DNA of 10,001 bases. Origin: an uncultured Flavobacteriia bacterium (GTDB taxonomy: Bacteria > Bacteroidota > Bacteroidia > Flavobacteriales > Flavobacteriaceae). A program made the position numbers and the translations under genes. The stretch covers positions 1 to 10,001 of the forward strand of contig CAMLRV010000075.1 in assembly GCA_946482495.1 (NCBI GenBank), written 5' to 3'. Shown here piece by piece: positions 1 through 6,352 of this stretch; the stretch's first letter is position 1; each line of letters begins with the position of its first letter. The notes under the pieces were generated by a model that saw only the letters and a program-made list of their open reading frames with translations, had not been told where the DNA came from and searched no databases.

Positions 1-66
1 GGCTTGACCGTAACAAATCCCTTTTGGAGCAACCGTTTCCGTATGACGAATTAAATAAATTTCCAT
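1..66 (-). CDS. cobC: Alpha-ribazole phosphatase, N-terminal fragment (cut by window edge)
   Basis: Only the first 22 codons lie in the window. Reading the minus strand from the ATG at 66 gives a beta-strand followed by the RHTE phosphohistidine motif (residues 7-10: R7, H8, T9, E10) and the segment ICYGQA, the classic opening of the histidine phosphatase (phosphoglycerate mutase-like) superfamily. Members beside cobU, cobS and cobT are CobC, which removes the 5'-phosphate from alpha-ribazole phosphate or cobalamin phosphate in the last step of nucleotide-loop assembly. H8 would be the phosphorylated catalytic residue. The start lies inside the 3' end of cobS (16-bp overlap), suggesting translational coupling. 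The family call is firm; the exact member rests on context because the rest of the protein is not visible. Confidence 0.85.
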   Translation of the reverse strand, partial: MEIYLIRHTETVAPKGICYGQA

Positions 67-845
67 ATGGCAATAAATGATAGATAAATTGTTATTTCTG
101 CTACTTGTTGCACAGCCCCTAAACAATCACCCGTGTAACCGCCAATCCATTTTTTAAAATAACGAATGGCAAAAAATCGTAATAGTATAAGTGGAATTAG
201 AATTAAGATAAAATTCCAATTAAAAAAAACATAAAACGATAACGGTGCTAATCCGAAAACAAATGCCCCAACAATTTCTTTCCAAGTATTTTGTTTGGCG
301 ATAGGTTTACTTTTCGATAATTCATCTTCACGAACATAATCAGTTGTAAAAATTATCGATATTGCCGTTAATCGGCTTAATGCATGAACCATGACAAATA
401 TAAACAGACATTGCATGACTACAAAAGAATAATTTCCATCTGTATCAATCGCAGATTTTAATGCAAAAAATTTAATCGCAAATAACAACACTAAACCAAT
501 TGCACCATAAGCACCAATGGCGCTGTCTTTCATGATTTTTAGAATTTTTTCTTTCGTCCAACCGCCACCAAAACCGTCGCAAACATCGGCGAAACCATCT
601 TCGTGAAACGCACCAGTTGTTAAAATATTAGCTAGTAAACTAAAAAGAACAGCTAATTCTAAAGAAAACATTTTATAAAAAATAGCAAAAACTAAAGCGC
701 CAATTCCGCCTACAATCCAACCCACTAAAGGAAAATATCTTGTGGCTTTGTTTAAATATGTTGGATCATGTGTGATGTTTTTCGGACAAGGAATTCTTGT
801 GTAAAACATTAATGCAGTAAAAAATATATCGAGTTGTTTTTTCAT
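51..845 (-). CDS. cobS: Adenosylcobinamide-GDP ribazoletransferase (cobalamin synthase)
   Basis: This integral membrane enzyme joins adenosylcobinamide-GDP with alpha-ribazole or its 5'-phosphate to give adenosylcobalamin or its phosphate, releasing GMP. The 264-residue length is normal for CobS/CobV. Diagnostic motifs are visible: FYTRIPCP near the N terminus (14-21), the acidic metal-binding stretch HEDGFADVCDGFGGG (81-95, with E82, D83, D87 and D90), IMKDSAIGAYGAIGL (104-118, D107) and GYTGDCLGA (236-244). Several hydrophobic helices (about 40-58, 62-78, 112-130, 142-160, 190-225, 250-263) agree with a polytopic inner-membrane protein. The ATG lies 5 bp after the bluB-cobT stop and the 3' end overlaps cobC, so it is deep in the operon. 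Confidence 0.96.
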   Translation of the reverse strand: MKKQLDIFFTALMFYTRIPCPKNITHDPTYLNKATRYFPLVGWIVGGIGALVFAIFYKMFSLELAVLFSLLANILTTGAFHEDGFADVCDGFGGGWTKEKILKIMKDSAIGAYGAIGLVLLFAIKFFALKSAIDTDGNYSFVVMQCLFIFVMVHALSRLTAISIIFTTDYVREDELSKSKPIAKQNTWKEIVGAFVFGLAPLSFYVFFNWNFILILIPLILLRFFAIRYFKKWIGGYTGDCLGAVQQVAEITIYLSFIAIWKFI

Positions 846-850
846 GTTTT

Positions 851-2527
851 TTAATTATTACTCACTCCGGCACTTTCAAAAGTTGCCATTTCGTTTAAAA
901 AAGTTACTGAAGATTCAATAATTGGATATGCCACCGCACAACCACTTCCCTCACCTAATCTCATATTTAAAGATAAAATTGGTTCCACTTTTAAATAATT
1001 CAGCAAATCAATGTGTGCTTTTTCTTCTGAACAATGTGAAAAAATAGCATTTTGTTTAATGGCTGGATTCTTCTGATATGCGATTAAAAACGCAACCGTA
1101 GAAATAAATCCATCGACTAAAATTAGCATTTTATTTTGATACGCTTGTAGCATTCCTCCAACCATTTGTAAAATTTCAAAACCACCGAAATAACTAATTA
1201 GGTTTTCCCAATTGTCTTCTCCATCATAATTTGAAATCGCTTTGGCTAAAATATCAATTTTGTTTTTCAATTTTTCATCGATAACTCCGGTTCCTTTACC
1301 TACACAATCTTGAATTGGAATTTTCGTCAACACACTCATTAAAACAGAAGCCGTTGAAGTATTACCGATTCCCATTTCGCCAAAACCAATACAATTGCTT
1401 CCGTTTTGATGAATTTCATTCACCACATCCGCACCATATTGAAAACACAAATTCATTTCATCCAAACTCATCGCAGAAGTGGTTAAAAACGACTGCGTTC
1501 CTTTTGCAACTTTCTTATTGATTATTGCAGTATTCGTTGGAAAATCGTAATTCACACCTGAATCTACAATTTTTAAATCGAGATTATTTTGTTTACAAAA
1601 AACAGAAATCGCCGCACCACCTTTCAAAAACGTTTCTACCATTTGACGTGTGACTTCTTGTGGATACGCACTTACGCCATGATTCGAAATTCCGTGATCG
1701 GCAGCAAAAACAACAATCGTAGGATTTATAATTTTTGGAGTTTCCGTTTGAAATACCAAACCAATTTGTAAGGCTAATTTTTCTAATCTTCCAAGCGAAC
1801 CCAAAGGCTTTGTTTTCTGATTAATCTTATCAATTAATTTGTTTTTTAATTCCGATGAATCCGAATGTAAAACCGCAAAGTTCTCTAATTCTAAATGATT
1901 GACTGGTGTAAAATTTTCAATTCTTTTTACGATTGGTTTATCCAATTTCTGCTTCCAATCTAATTGTTGTAACATCGGTTGTTTGCCATAATCTGTGGCA
2001 GGTTTTCCGATACAGAAATAACCAATTGGTTCAATATAATCTGGTAAATTTAATAACTTTTTAAAATGATGGTAATTGATAATCGAAACCCATCCCATAG
2101 AATAACCTTGTTCGGTTAACGACAACCAAATATTTTGAGCCGCACAAACCGAACTAAACTTTACCGATTCATTGCTACCAACTGTTCCGATGGTAAATTT
2201 ATCTAAAACCGAACGATCGTAAGCAATTACCAATCCGATTGGCGCTTCTTCAATGGCTTCTAATTTTAATTCTAAATACGATTTTTTTTGTTCCGCAGAA
2301 TCCGTTTGATTGGCTGATTTTATATGATATGAAGTAAATAATTCTTTTACTTGTTTTTTTATTTCTGAAGACTCTATGATATAATAGCGAGTCGCATCTG
2401 TTAAACCTACAGATGGAGCTTTGTGTCCGGCTTCTAATGCTTTTTCCAACACTTCAGCAGGAACTGCATCATTGGTAAAATGACGCGTATCTCTTCGCTC
2501 GGAAATTATATCGTATAATGACTTCAT
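851..2527 (-). CDS. cobT: Fused BluB-CobT: 5,6-dimethylbenzimidazole synthase / nicotinate-nucleotide-DMB phosphoribosyltransferase
   Basis: A 558-residue bifunctional protein. Residues 1 to about 200 are a BluB/nitroreductase-fold domain (ERRDTR at 10-15, HKAPSVG at 35-41, FSSVCAAQNIWL at 124-135, GYSMGWVSI at 141-149), predicted to fragment reduced FMN with O2 into 5,6-dimethylbenzimidazole. Residues about 225-558 form a complete CobT, which transfers phosphoribose from nicotinate mononucleotide to DMB: KTKPLGSLGRLE (239-250), FAADHGISNHGVSAYPQEVT (274-293), GFGEMGIGNTSTAS (381-394), the glycine-rich GGFEI, LVDGFIST (470-477) and MRLGEGSG (522-529), where E526 matches the catalytic glutamate of Salmonella CobT. 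The usual CobT C terminus (MATFESAGVS) is present, so neither half is truncated. Fusion places maker and consumer of DMB in one chain. The BluB half differs from proteobacterial BluB in the segments after APSVG (LTDATRYY) and before the SSVCA motif, so its activity is less certain than that of the CobT half. Confidence 0.94.
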   Translation of the reverse strand: MKSLYDIISERRDTRHFTNDAVPAEVLEKALEAGHKAPSVGLTDATRYYIIESSEIKKQVKELFTSYHIKSANQTDSAEQKKSYLELKLEAIEEAPIGLVIAYDRSVLDKFTIGTVGSNESVKFSSVCAAQNIWLSLTEQGYSMGWVSIINYHHFKKLLNLPDYIEPIGYFCIGKPATDYGKQPMLQQLDWKQKLDKPIVKRIENFTPVNHLELENFAVLHSDSSELKNKLIDKINQKTKPLGSLGRLEKLALQIGLVFQTETPKIINPTIVVFAADHGISNHGVSAYPQEVTRQMVETFLKGGAAISVFCKQNNLDLKIVDSGVNYDFPTNTAIINKKVAKGTQSFLTTSAMSLDEMNLCFQYGADVVNEIHQNGSNCIGFGEMGIGNTSTASVLMSVLTKIPIQDCVGKGTGVIDEKLKNKIDILAKAISNYDGEDNWENLISYFGGFEILQMVGGMLQAYQNKMLILVDGFISTVAFLIAYQKNPAIKQNAIFSHCSEEKAHIDLLNYLKVEPILSLNMRLGEGSGCAVAYPIIESSVTFLNEMATFESAGVSNN

Positions 2528-2532
2528 TAAAT

Positions 2533-3183
2533 TTATTTATTTTCTTCCCAAACTATAAAACAGTAATTTTCATACGTTTGTTTATGATACTTTGGTAAGG
2601 TAATTTTTTCTTTGAATAACGGACAATTAATCACTAAAGTATGAAATTCTCCATTTTCTCCACAAGGATCAATTCCTTTTTGTTGTAATTCGATAGCTAA
2701 TTCTTTGGTTACGATTTTACCTAAATAGGTTTCACCCAATTCTAAATTACAAGAAACAATCATGGTTTCAATTCCAGAATCAATCATTTGATAAACCAAA
2801 TCAACTCGATCTTGTTGCCATAACGGTAAAAAAGCTTTTAATTCGGCAGCGTTACAAACTTTTTCTTCCCATTCGCGATGTGGTTCTAAATCGATATCAC
2901 CAAAAACAACACCTTCAATTTGATACTTTTCTTTAATCTCATGTAAAGTAGCAATGTAATTTTTCTCGTACTCATTCCACGATGCAGGAACGGCAACTAA
3001 CGGCACGTCAATTTGTTTAGCTTGTTGCTCTAAAACTGATAATGGAATGCCATGTGAACGAGACACTTTGCCGTTTTCATTCATCATGTTTAGTAAAACT
3101 GTAGGTTTCAATCCTTGTTCTGTTGCTTTCATTAAAGCAAAACAACTGTCTTTTCCACCACTCCAAGAACTTAATACTTTCAT
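2533..3183 (-). CDS. DUF71/ATP_bind_4 (diphthine-ammonia ligase-like) PP-loop ATPase in B12 operon
   Basis: A 216-residue protein of the adenine nucleotide alpha-hydrolase superfamily (COG2102, TIGR00290 type). It has the N-terminal PP-loop SGGKDS (8-13), VFGDIDLEPHREW (93-105), LPLWQQ (119-124) and the C-terminal DPCGENGEFHTLV (172-184). Archaeal and eukaryotic relatives (Dph6) amidate diphthine on elongation factor 2, a reaction without a bacterial target, so that name should not be transferred. Published comparative genomics of DUF71 predicted that a bacterial subgroup works in B12 salvage, and this gene's position, 2 bp after cobU and 5 bp before bluB-cobT, fits that. The exact substrate is unknown; ATP-dependent amide or ligase chemistry is inferred from the fold. 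The reading frame stays open to 3264 inside cobU, but the ATG at 3183 is preferred because the PP-loop strand (MKVLSSWSGGKDS) starts there as in the family, and the 27 extra residues would be cobU out of frame. Confidence 0.9.
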   Translation of the reverse strand: MKVLSSWSGGKDSCFALMKATEQGLKPTVLLNMMNENGKVSRSHGIPLSVLEQQAKQIDVPLVAVPASWNEYEKNYIATLHEIKEKYQIEGVVFGDIDLEPHREWEEKVCNAAELKAFLPLWQQDRVDLVYQMIDSGIETMIVSCNLELGETYLGKIVTKELAIELQQKGIDPCGENGEFHTLVINCPLFKEKITLPKYHKQTYENYCFIVWEENK

Positions 3184-3185
3184 AA

Positions 3186-3692
3186 TTACTTCACTTGCAT
3201 TGGTAAACCTGAAACCATAAATGTCACTTTGGCTGCTTTTTTCGCAATAAACTGATTCACCCATCCTTGTAATTCTACAAACTTTCTTCCGATATGCGTT
3301 TCGGCATGCACACCCATTCCGATTTCATTCGTGATGATAATAATCGTAGTATCTTCAATTAAAGCTAATTTTTCAATTTCTGCTTTCGCTAATTCTAACG
3401 ACAATTCCACATCGTTTTTCGTATCTACAAAAAAGTTCGTTAACCACAATGTTACACAATCCACAACGGCAACTTTTCCTTTAAAATCAATCTGAGACAA
3501 GTTTTTTTCTTCTTCCACATTGGTCCAGTTTTCATCTCTTTCGCTTTGATGTCTGTCGATTCTTTTTTGAAAATCGCCATCCCATTTTCGAGCCGTAGCC
3601 ACATACATAGGTTTTTCAGAAAGTTCTAAGGCTAAATTTTGAGCATAACTACTTTTTCCTGAACGTTCGCCACCAGTTACTAAATATATCAT
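3186..3692 (-). CDS. cobU: Bifunctional adenosylcobinamide kinase / adenosylcobinamide-phosphate guanylyltransferase
   Basis: This cytoplasmic enzyme phosphorylates adenosylcobinamide and then transfers GMP from GTP, giving AdoCbi-GDP, the substrate of CobS. At 168 residues it has the usual length. Visible motifs are the P-loop GGERSGKS (7-14), VATARKWDGD (31-40), the RHQSERDENW segment (47-56) in which H48 aligns with the guanylylated histidine of Salmonella CobU, VVDCVTLWLTNF (from about 75), TNEIGMGVHAE, and a C-terminal SGLPMQVK. The ATG at 3692 directly precedes the P-loop strand, as expected. It is followed after 2 bp by the DUF71 gene and preceded after 55 bp by the Cys-rich gene. Since CobU acts on cobinamide, it marks the operon as a salvage/assembly locus. 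Confidence 0.96.
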   Translation of the reverse strand: MIYLVTGGERSGKSSYAQNLALELSEKPMYVATARKWDGDFQKRIDRHQSERDENWTNVEEEKNLSQIDFKGKVAVVDCVTLWLTNFFVDTKNDVELSLELAKAEIEKLALIEDTTIIIITNEIGMGVHAETHIGRKFVELQGWVNQFIAKKAAKVTFMVSGLPMQVK

Positions 3693-3713
3693 CTTTTAAA
3701 TATCAATTTTTGT

Positions 3714-3744
3714 CTTTTTACTTTTTACTTGGCTCTTTTTACTT
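3714..3744. repeat. Short CTTTTTACTT repeats between the CWC-DUF5522 gene and cobU
   Basis: The 10-mer CTTTTTACTT occurs three times in 31 bp, starting at 3714, 3721 and 3735. The first two overlap as a 7-bp (CTTTTTA) tandem unit and the third follows a 4-bp spacer GGCT. On the transcribed minus strand these read AAGTAAAAAG. It fills most of the 55-bp gap before cobU and shows no hairpin. It may be a simple-sequence remnant, or the A-rich stretch may aid translation initiation at cobU. Its role is unknown. Confidence 0.6.
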
Positions 3745-3747
3745 AAA

Positions 3748-4113
3748 TCAATTATACGGACAATGCCTACAACCGTTACCACAACAATTTCCTCTTTTCA
3801 AATGAAACCATTTGGTAAAAACATACTTTCCATCCTCAATATAATAATCGATATTTTCTACGAAATGAGTAGTTTTAGGCAAATCTTTAGCTTTATTGTT
3901 TAAGGCGTTTTCTGGAGTTATTGTCTCCACATATTCTTCTATTTTGCAAATAGTCGCTTCCTTTAAACAAGGCGGACATAAACAATCGGAAATGCCATCT
4001 AAAGTAAAAATTGGAGGTAAATCGTTGCACCAACATCTTTTAGTTTCGGATTCATTTCCACAACCAAAAGGTTCGTTACAAACAGAGCAGTATTTTTGTC
4101 GTATTGTGTTCAC
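3748..4113 (-). CDS. Cysteine-rich CWC-DUF5522 fusion protein, function unknown
   Basis: A 121-residue, probably cytosolic protein (no signal peptide or membrane segment) with 13 cysteines. The N-terminal part resembles the Cys-rich CWC family: C9-x2-C12, C18, then C27-W-C29 (the CWC signature), and C44-x-C46-x2-C49. The C-terminal part (about 88-121) resembles DUF5522, ending in CCGNGCRHCPY (110-120). The paired cysteines suggest zinc or iron-sulfur binding, but no enzymatic activity can be assigned. Translation is read from a GTG at 4113, as no in-frame ATG lies upstream of the first Cys pair; the stop is TGA. It is the promoter-proximal gene ahead of the B12 salvage genes, separated from cobU by 55 bp, so co-transcription is likely but not certain. 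Proximity alone does not prove a role in cobalamin metabolism. Confidence 0.85.
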   Translation of the reverse strand: MNTIRQKYCSVCNEPFGCGNESETKRCWCNDLPPIFTLDGISDCLCPPCLKEATICKIEEYVETITPENALNNKAKDLPKTTHFVENIDYYIEDGKYVFTKWFHLKRGNCCGNGCRHCPYN

Positions 4114-4134
4114 TTCGTAAAGATACTATTTTTG
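4104..4134 (+). promoter_or_regulatory. Candidate Bacteroidetes-type promoter for the btuF-btuC-btuD operon
   Basis: TTG at 4104-4106, a 20-bp spacer and TATTTTTG at 4127-4134 match the Flavobacterium consensus TTG-N17-23-TAnnTTTG. Transcription would begin near 4139-4142, giving a leader of about 50 nt before the ATG at 4190. The TTG lies in the first codons of the divergent Cys-rich gene. A second -7 match, TACATTTG at 4168-4175, has TTTG at 4139-4142 but a 25-bp spacer, slightly long, and would leave a leader of only about 10 nt. Which is used cannot be settled by eye. Confidence 0.5.
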
Positions 4135-4189
4135 CGAATTTGTAAAATTAAACCTTCATTTTTTTTATACATTTGCAAAAACAACAACA
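4114..4189. promoter_or_regulatory. Divergent promoter region between the B12 salvage operon and the ABC importer
   Basis: All signals for both transcription units must lie in or beside this 76-bp AT-rich gap. On the minus strand weak -7 matches are TATCTTTA (4125-4118), only 4 nt before the GTG start, and TAATTTTA (4150-4143) with a TTG 25 bp upstream (4178-4176). The first would make the Cys-rich mRNA nearly leaderless. The gap is far too short for a cobalamin riboswitch (about 200 nt), and no B12-box-like conserved segment was recognised. No obvious palindromic operator was found. Confidence 0.5.
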
Positions 4190-5320
4190 ATGACTCGATT
4201 TTACTTATTAATTTTTACATTTTTATCTTTATTCTTATTCAATTGTAAAGAAAAAACTTCAACTAATGAAGTGACACTTGCAAAAAATAACATCAAATAT
4301 TCTAAAAGTTTATCAATTGAAGAAGGAAAAGATTTTACCATCGTAAAAGTTTCGAATCCATGGCCAGATGCTAAGGAAACTTTCACTTATGTGTTGAGAA
4401 AAAACAATAGTGTTATTCCGAATACATATTCTAAATTTCCAGTTATTGATGTGCCTCTAAAAAGTTCTATTGTAACGTCGACAACCATAATTCCTTTTTT
4501 AGAACAATTAGGAGTTGAAAATAAATTAGTTGGATTTCCACATACAGATTACATTTCATCTGAAAAAACAAGAGCATTAATTGATGGTGGAAAAATTGCA
4601 AATGTGGGTCAGAATGAAAGTTTAAACATTGAAAAAATCATAGAATTAAATCCAGATGTGTTAGTTTCCTTTTGTGTGGATAATGTAAATCCAACGTTGA
4701 AAAACTTAGAACAAAACGGAATTAAAATTGTGATTCAAGCTGATTGGATGGAACAAACTCCACTTGGAAAAGCGGAATGGATTAAGTTATATGGCGCTTT
4801 ATTTGGGAAAGAAAAAGAAGCAAATGATATTTTTAATTCGATTGAAAAAAGTTATCTTGAAACGTTGGCTTTAGTTCAAAATCAGAAAAATCAACCTACC
4901 GTTTTATTAGGTTCATTATATCAAGATCAATGGTTTGTACCGAATGGAAACAGTTGGTTAGCCTATTACATGAAAGATGCAAAAGGTGATTATTTATGGA
5001 AGAACACCGAAGGAACAGGAAGCACACCTTTAAGTTTTGAAAAAGTTTTAGAAACTGCTCACGCTGCCAATAAATGGATTACTAGTAGTTTCGATTCATT
5101 GGAAGACATGAAAAAAGTGAATCCAAATTATACCGCATTTGATGCCTTTAAAAAAGGCGAAGTCTATAGTTTTGAAGTCAAAAAAGGAAAAACTGGCGGA
5201 GTGATTTATTATGAAAAAAGTCCGTCGAGACCAGATTTAGTCTTAAAAGATTTTATAAAAATTTTGCATCCCGAATTGATGACAGATTACGAATTTACAT
5301 TTGCAACCAAAATCCAATAA
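4190..5320 (+). CDS. btuF: ABC transporter substrate-binding lipoprotein, probable corrinoid-binding BtuF-like
   Basis: A 376-residue protein with a lipoprotein signal peptide: Lys/Arg-poor start, hydrophobic core (4-17) and lipobox L16-F17-N18-C19, so it should be lipid-anchored and face the periplasm. After a linker and an extra region (about 30-90), a periplasmic-binding-protein type 2 domain (Peripla_BP_2, class III) runs from about 92 to 360: IVTSTTIIPFLEQLGVENKL (94-113), VGFPHTDYISS (114-124), IELNPDVLVSF (151-161), TEGTGSTPLSFEKVLE and a terminal SRPDLVLKDFIKILHP (346-361). This family delivers cobalamin or ferric siderophores to FecCD permeases. The divergent B12 salvage operon makes a corrinoid the likely ligand; this is inference. 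It starts the operon with btuC and btuD and its stop lies 1 bp before the preferred btuC start. Confidence 0.85.
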   Translation: MTRFYLLIFTFLSLFLFNCKEKTSTNEVTLAKNNIKYSKSLSIEEGKDFTIVKVSNPWPDAKETFTYVLRKNNSVIPNTYSKFPVIDVPLKSSIVTSTTIIPFLEQLGVENKLVGFPHTDYISSEKTRALIDGGKIANVGQNESLNIEKIIELNPDVLVSFCVDNVNPTLKNLEQNGIKIVIQADWMEQTPLGKAEWIKLYGALFGKEKEANDIFNSIEKSYLETLALVQNQKNQPTVLLGSLYQDQWFVPNGNSWLAYYMKDAKGDYLWKNTEGTGSTPLSFEKVLETAHAANKWITSSFDSLEDMKKVNPNYTAFDAFKKGEVYSFEVKKGKTGGVIYYEKSPSRPDLVLKDFIKILHPELMTDYEFTFATKIQ

Positions 5321-5321
5321 G

Positions 5322-6350
5322 TTGAAATCACCTTTTAGAAATAGCTATCTTTTTACAGCATTAATTTCCTTGTTAGTTGTGGCTTTCCTAGCCAATTTAG
5401 CATTAGGAAATGTATTAATTCCTTTAGGTGATGTTTGCGAAATTTTAATTCATCAAACACATGAGAAAAGTACTTGGGCCTATATCGTTTTAGATTACCG
5501 ATTTCCTAAAGCCATAGTAGCGATTTTAACTGGAGTAGGATTAAGTATTTCTGGTTTAATTATGCAAACGCTTTTTAGAAATCCGTTAGCTGGACCGTAT
5601 GTTTTAGGATTAAGTTCGGGAGCGAGTTTAGGTGTAGCCATTGTAATTATGGGTTCTTTTTTGTTACCCGATTTTATTGTACCTTATTTAGTGAATGATT
5701 ACGGAATTTTAATTGGCGCTTTTGTGGGAAGTTTACTGGTTTTATTATTGGTTTTCTTTGTCGCATCTAAACTAAAAGATACGATGTCGATTTTGATTGT
5801 AGGATTGATGTTTAGTAGCTTAACCAGTGCTATTATTAACGTTTTAACGTCGTTTTCAAGTGCCGAAAAATTACAAAAATTCACCTTTTGGACCTTAGGA
5901 AGTTTAGGAAATTTAAGTCAGAATCAAGTGTATTTGTTAACCATAATAGTTTTGATTGGATTAGTATTAAGTTTTACAATTATTAAACCTTTAGATGGTT
6001 TATTATTAGGAGAAAATTACGCCAGAAGTTTAGGAATTTCAATTAAGAAAACTCGAAACATAAGTATTATTGCAACGAGCATTTTAGCTGGAACCATTAC
6101 GGCTTTTGTTGGTCCAATTGCTTTTGTTGGATTAGCAATTCCACACATGTCGAAATTAATTTTTCAAACGAGTAATCATAAAACGTTGTTTATTGCCACG
6201 TTATTTTTAGGTGCAATTACGATGTTAGTTTGCGATATGATTTCACAAATGCCAGGTCAAAATTTTACGATTCCAATTAATGCGATTACTTCGATTTTAG
6301 GAGCACCGGTGGTAATTTGGTTGATTGTTAAAAAGAAAGGAGTTCGATAA
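5322..6350 (+). CDS. btuC: FecCD-family ABC permease, probable corrinoid importer BtuC-like (TTG start)
   Basis: A polytopic inner-membrane permease of about 342 residues, normal for BtuC/FecCD. Family motifs include RFPKAIVAILTGVGLSISG (60-78), RNPLAGPYVLGLSSGASLG (86-104), GPIAFVGLAIPHMSKLIF (264-281), which carries the cytoplasmic loop contacting the ATPase, and the C-terminal NAITSILGAPVVIWLI (320-335). About ten hydrophobic segments are seen. No ATG lies before the first membrane helix, so the start is a TTG: either 5322, directly after the btuF stop, or 5301 inside btuF (seven residues longer). I prefer 5322 because it gives a short MKSPFRN head and avoids the overlap. Paired with btuF and btuD in one operon; the substrate is inferred from context. 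Confidence 0.88.
   Translation: MKSPFRNSYLFTALISLLVVAFLANLALGNVLIPLGDVCEILIHQTHEKSTWAYIVLDYRFPKAIVAILTGVGLSISGLIMQTLFRNPLAGPYVLGLSSGASLGVAIVIMGSFLLPDFIVPYLVNDYGILIGAFVGSLLVLLLVFFVASKLKDTMSILIVGLMFSSLTSAIINVLTSFSSAEKLQKFTFWTLGSLGNLSQNQVYLLTIIVLIGLVLSFTIIKPLDGLLLGENYARSLGISIKKTRNISIIATSILAGTITAFVGPIAFVGLAIPHMSKLIFQTSNHKTLFIATLFLGAITMLVCDMISQMPGQNFTIPINAITSILGAPVVIWLIVKKKGVR
6336..6343 (+). promoter_or_regulatory. Shine-Dalgarno-like site before btuD
   Basis: AAAGGAGT, inside the last codons of btuC, ends about 9-10 nt before the btuD ATG at 6353. It is a near-perfect anti-16S match. Other gene starts in this window lack such a site, as is usual in Bacteroidetes. It may be a coincidence of the Lys-Lys-Gly codons at the btuC C terminus. 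Confidence 0.4.
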
Positions 6351-6352
6351 TT

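Noticed and set aside
1315..1771. Two plus-strand open frames within bluB-cobT
   Set aside because: Both are antisense to the conserved CobT domain and have no start context or motif.
3184..3264. N-terminal extension of the DUF71 frame by 27 residues inside cobU
   Set aside because: The extra residues do not resemble the family, whose PP-loop strand begins at the ATG at 3183; the longer frame is simply cobU DNA read in another frame.
3896..4120. Plus-strand open frame across the Cys-rich gene
   Set aside because: It is the complement of a gene with clear Cys-cluster domains and encodes no recognisable motif.
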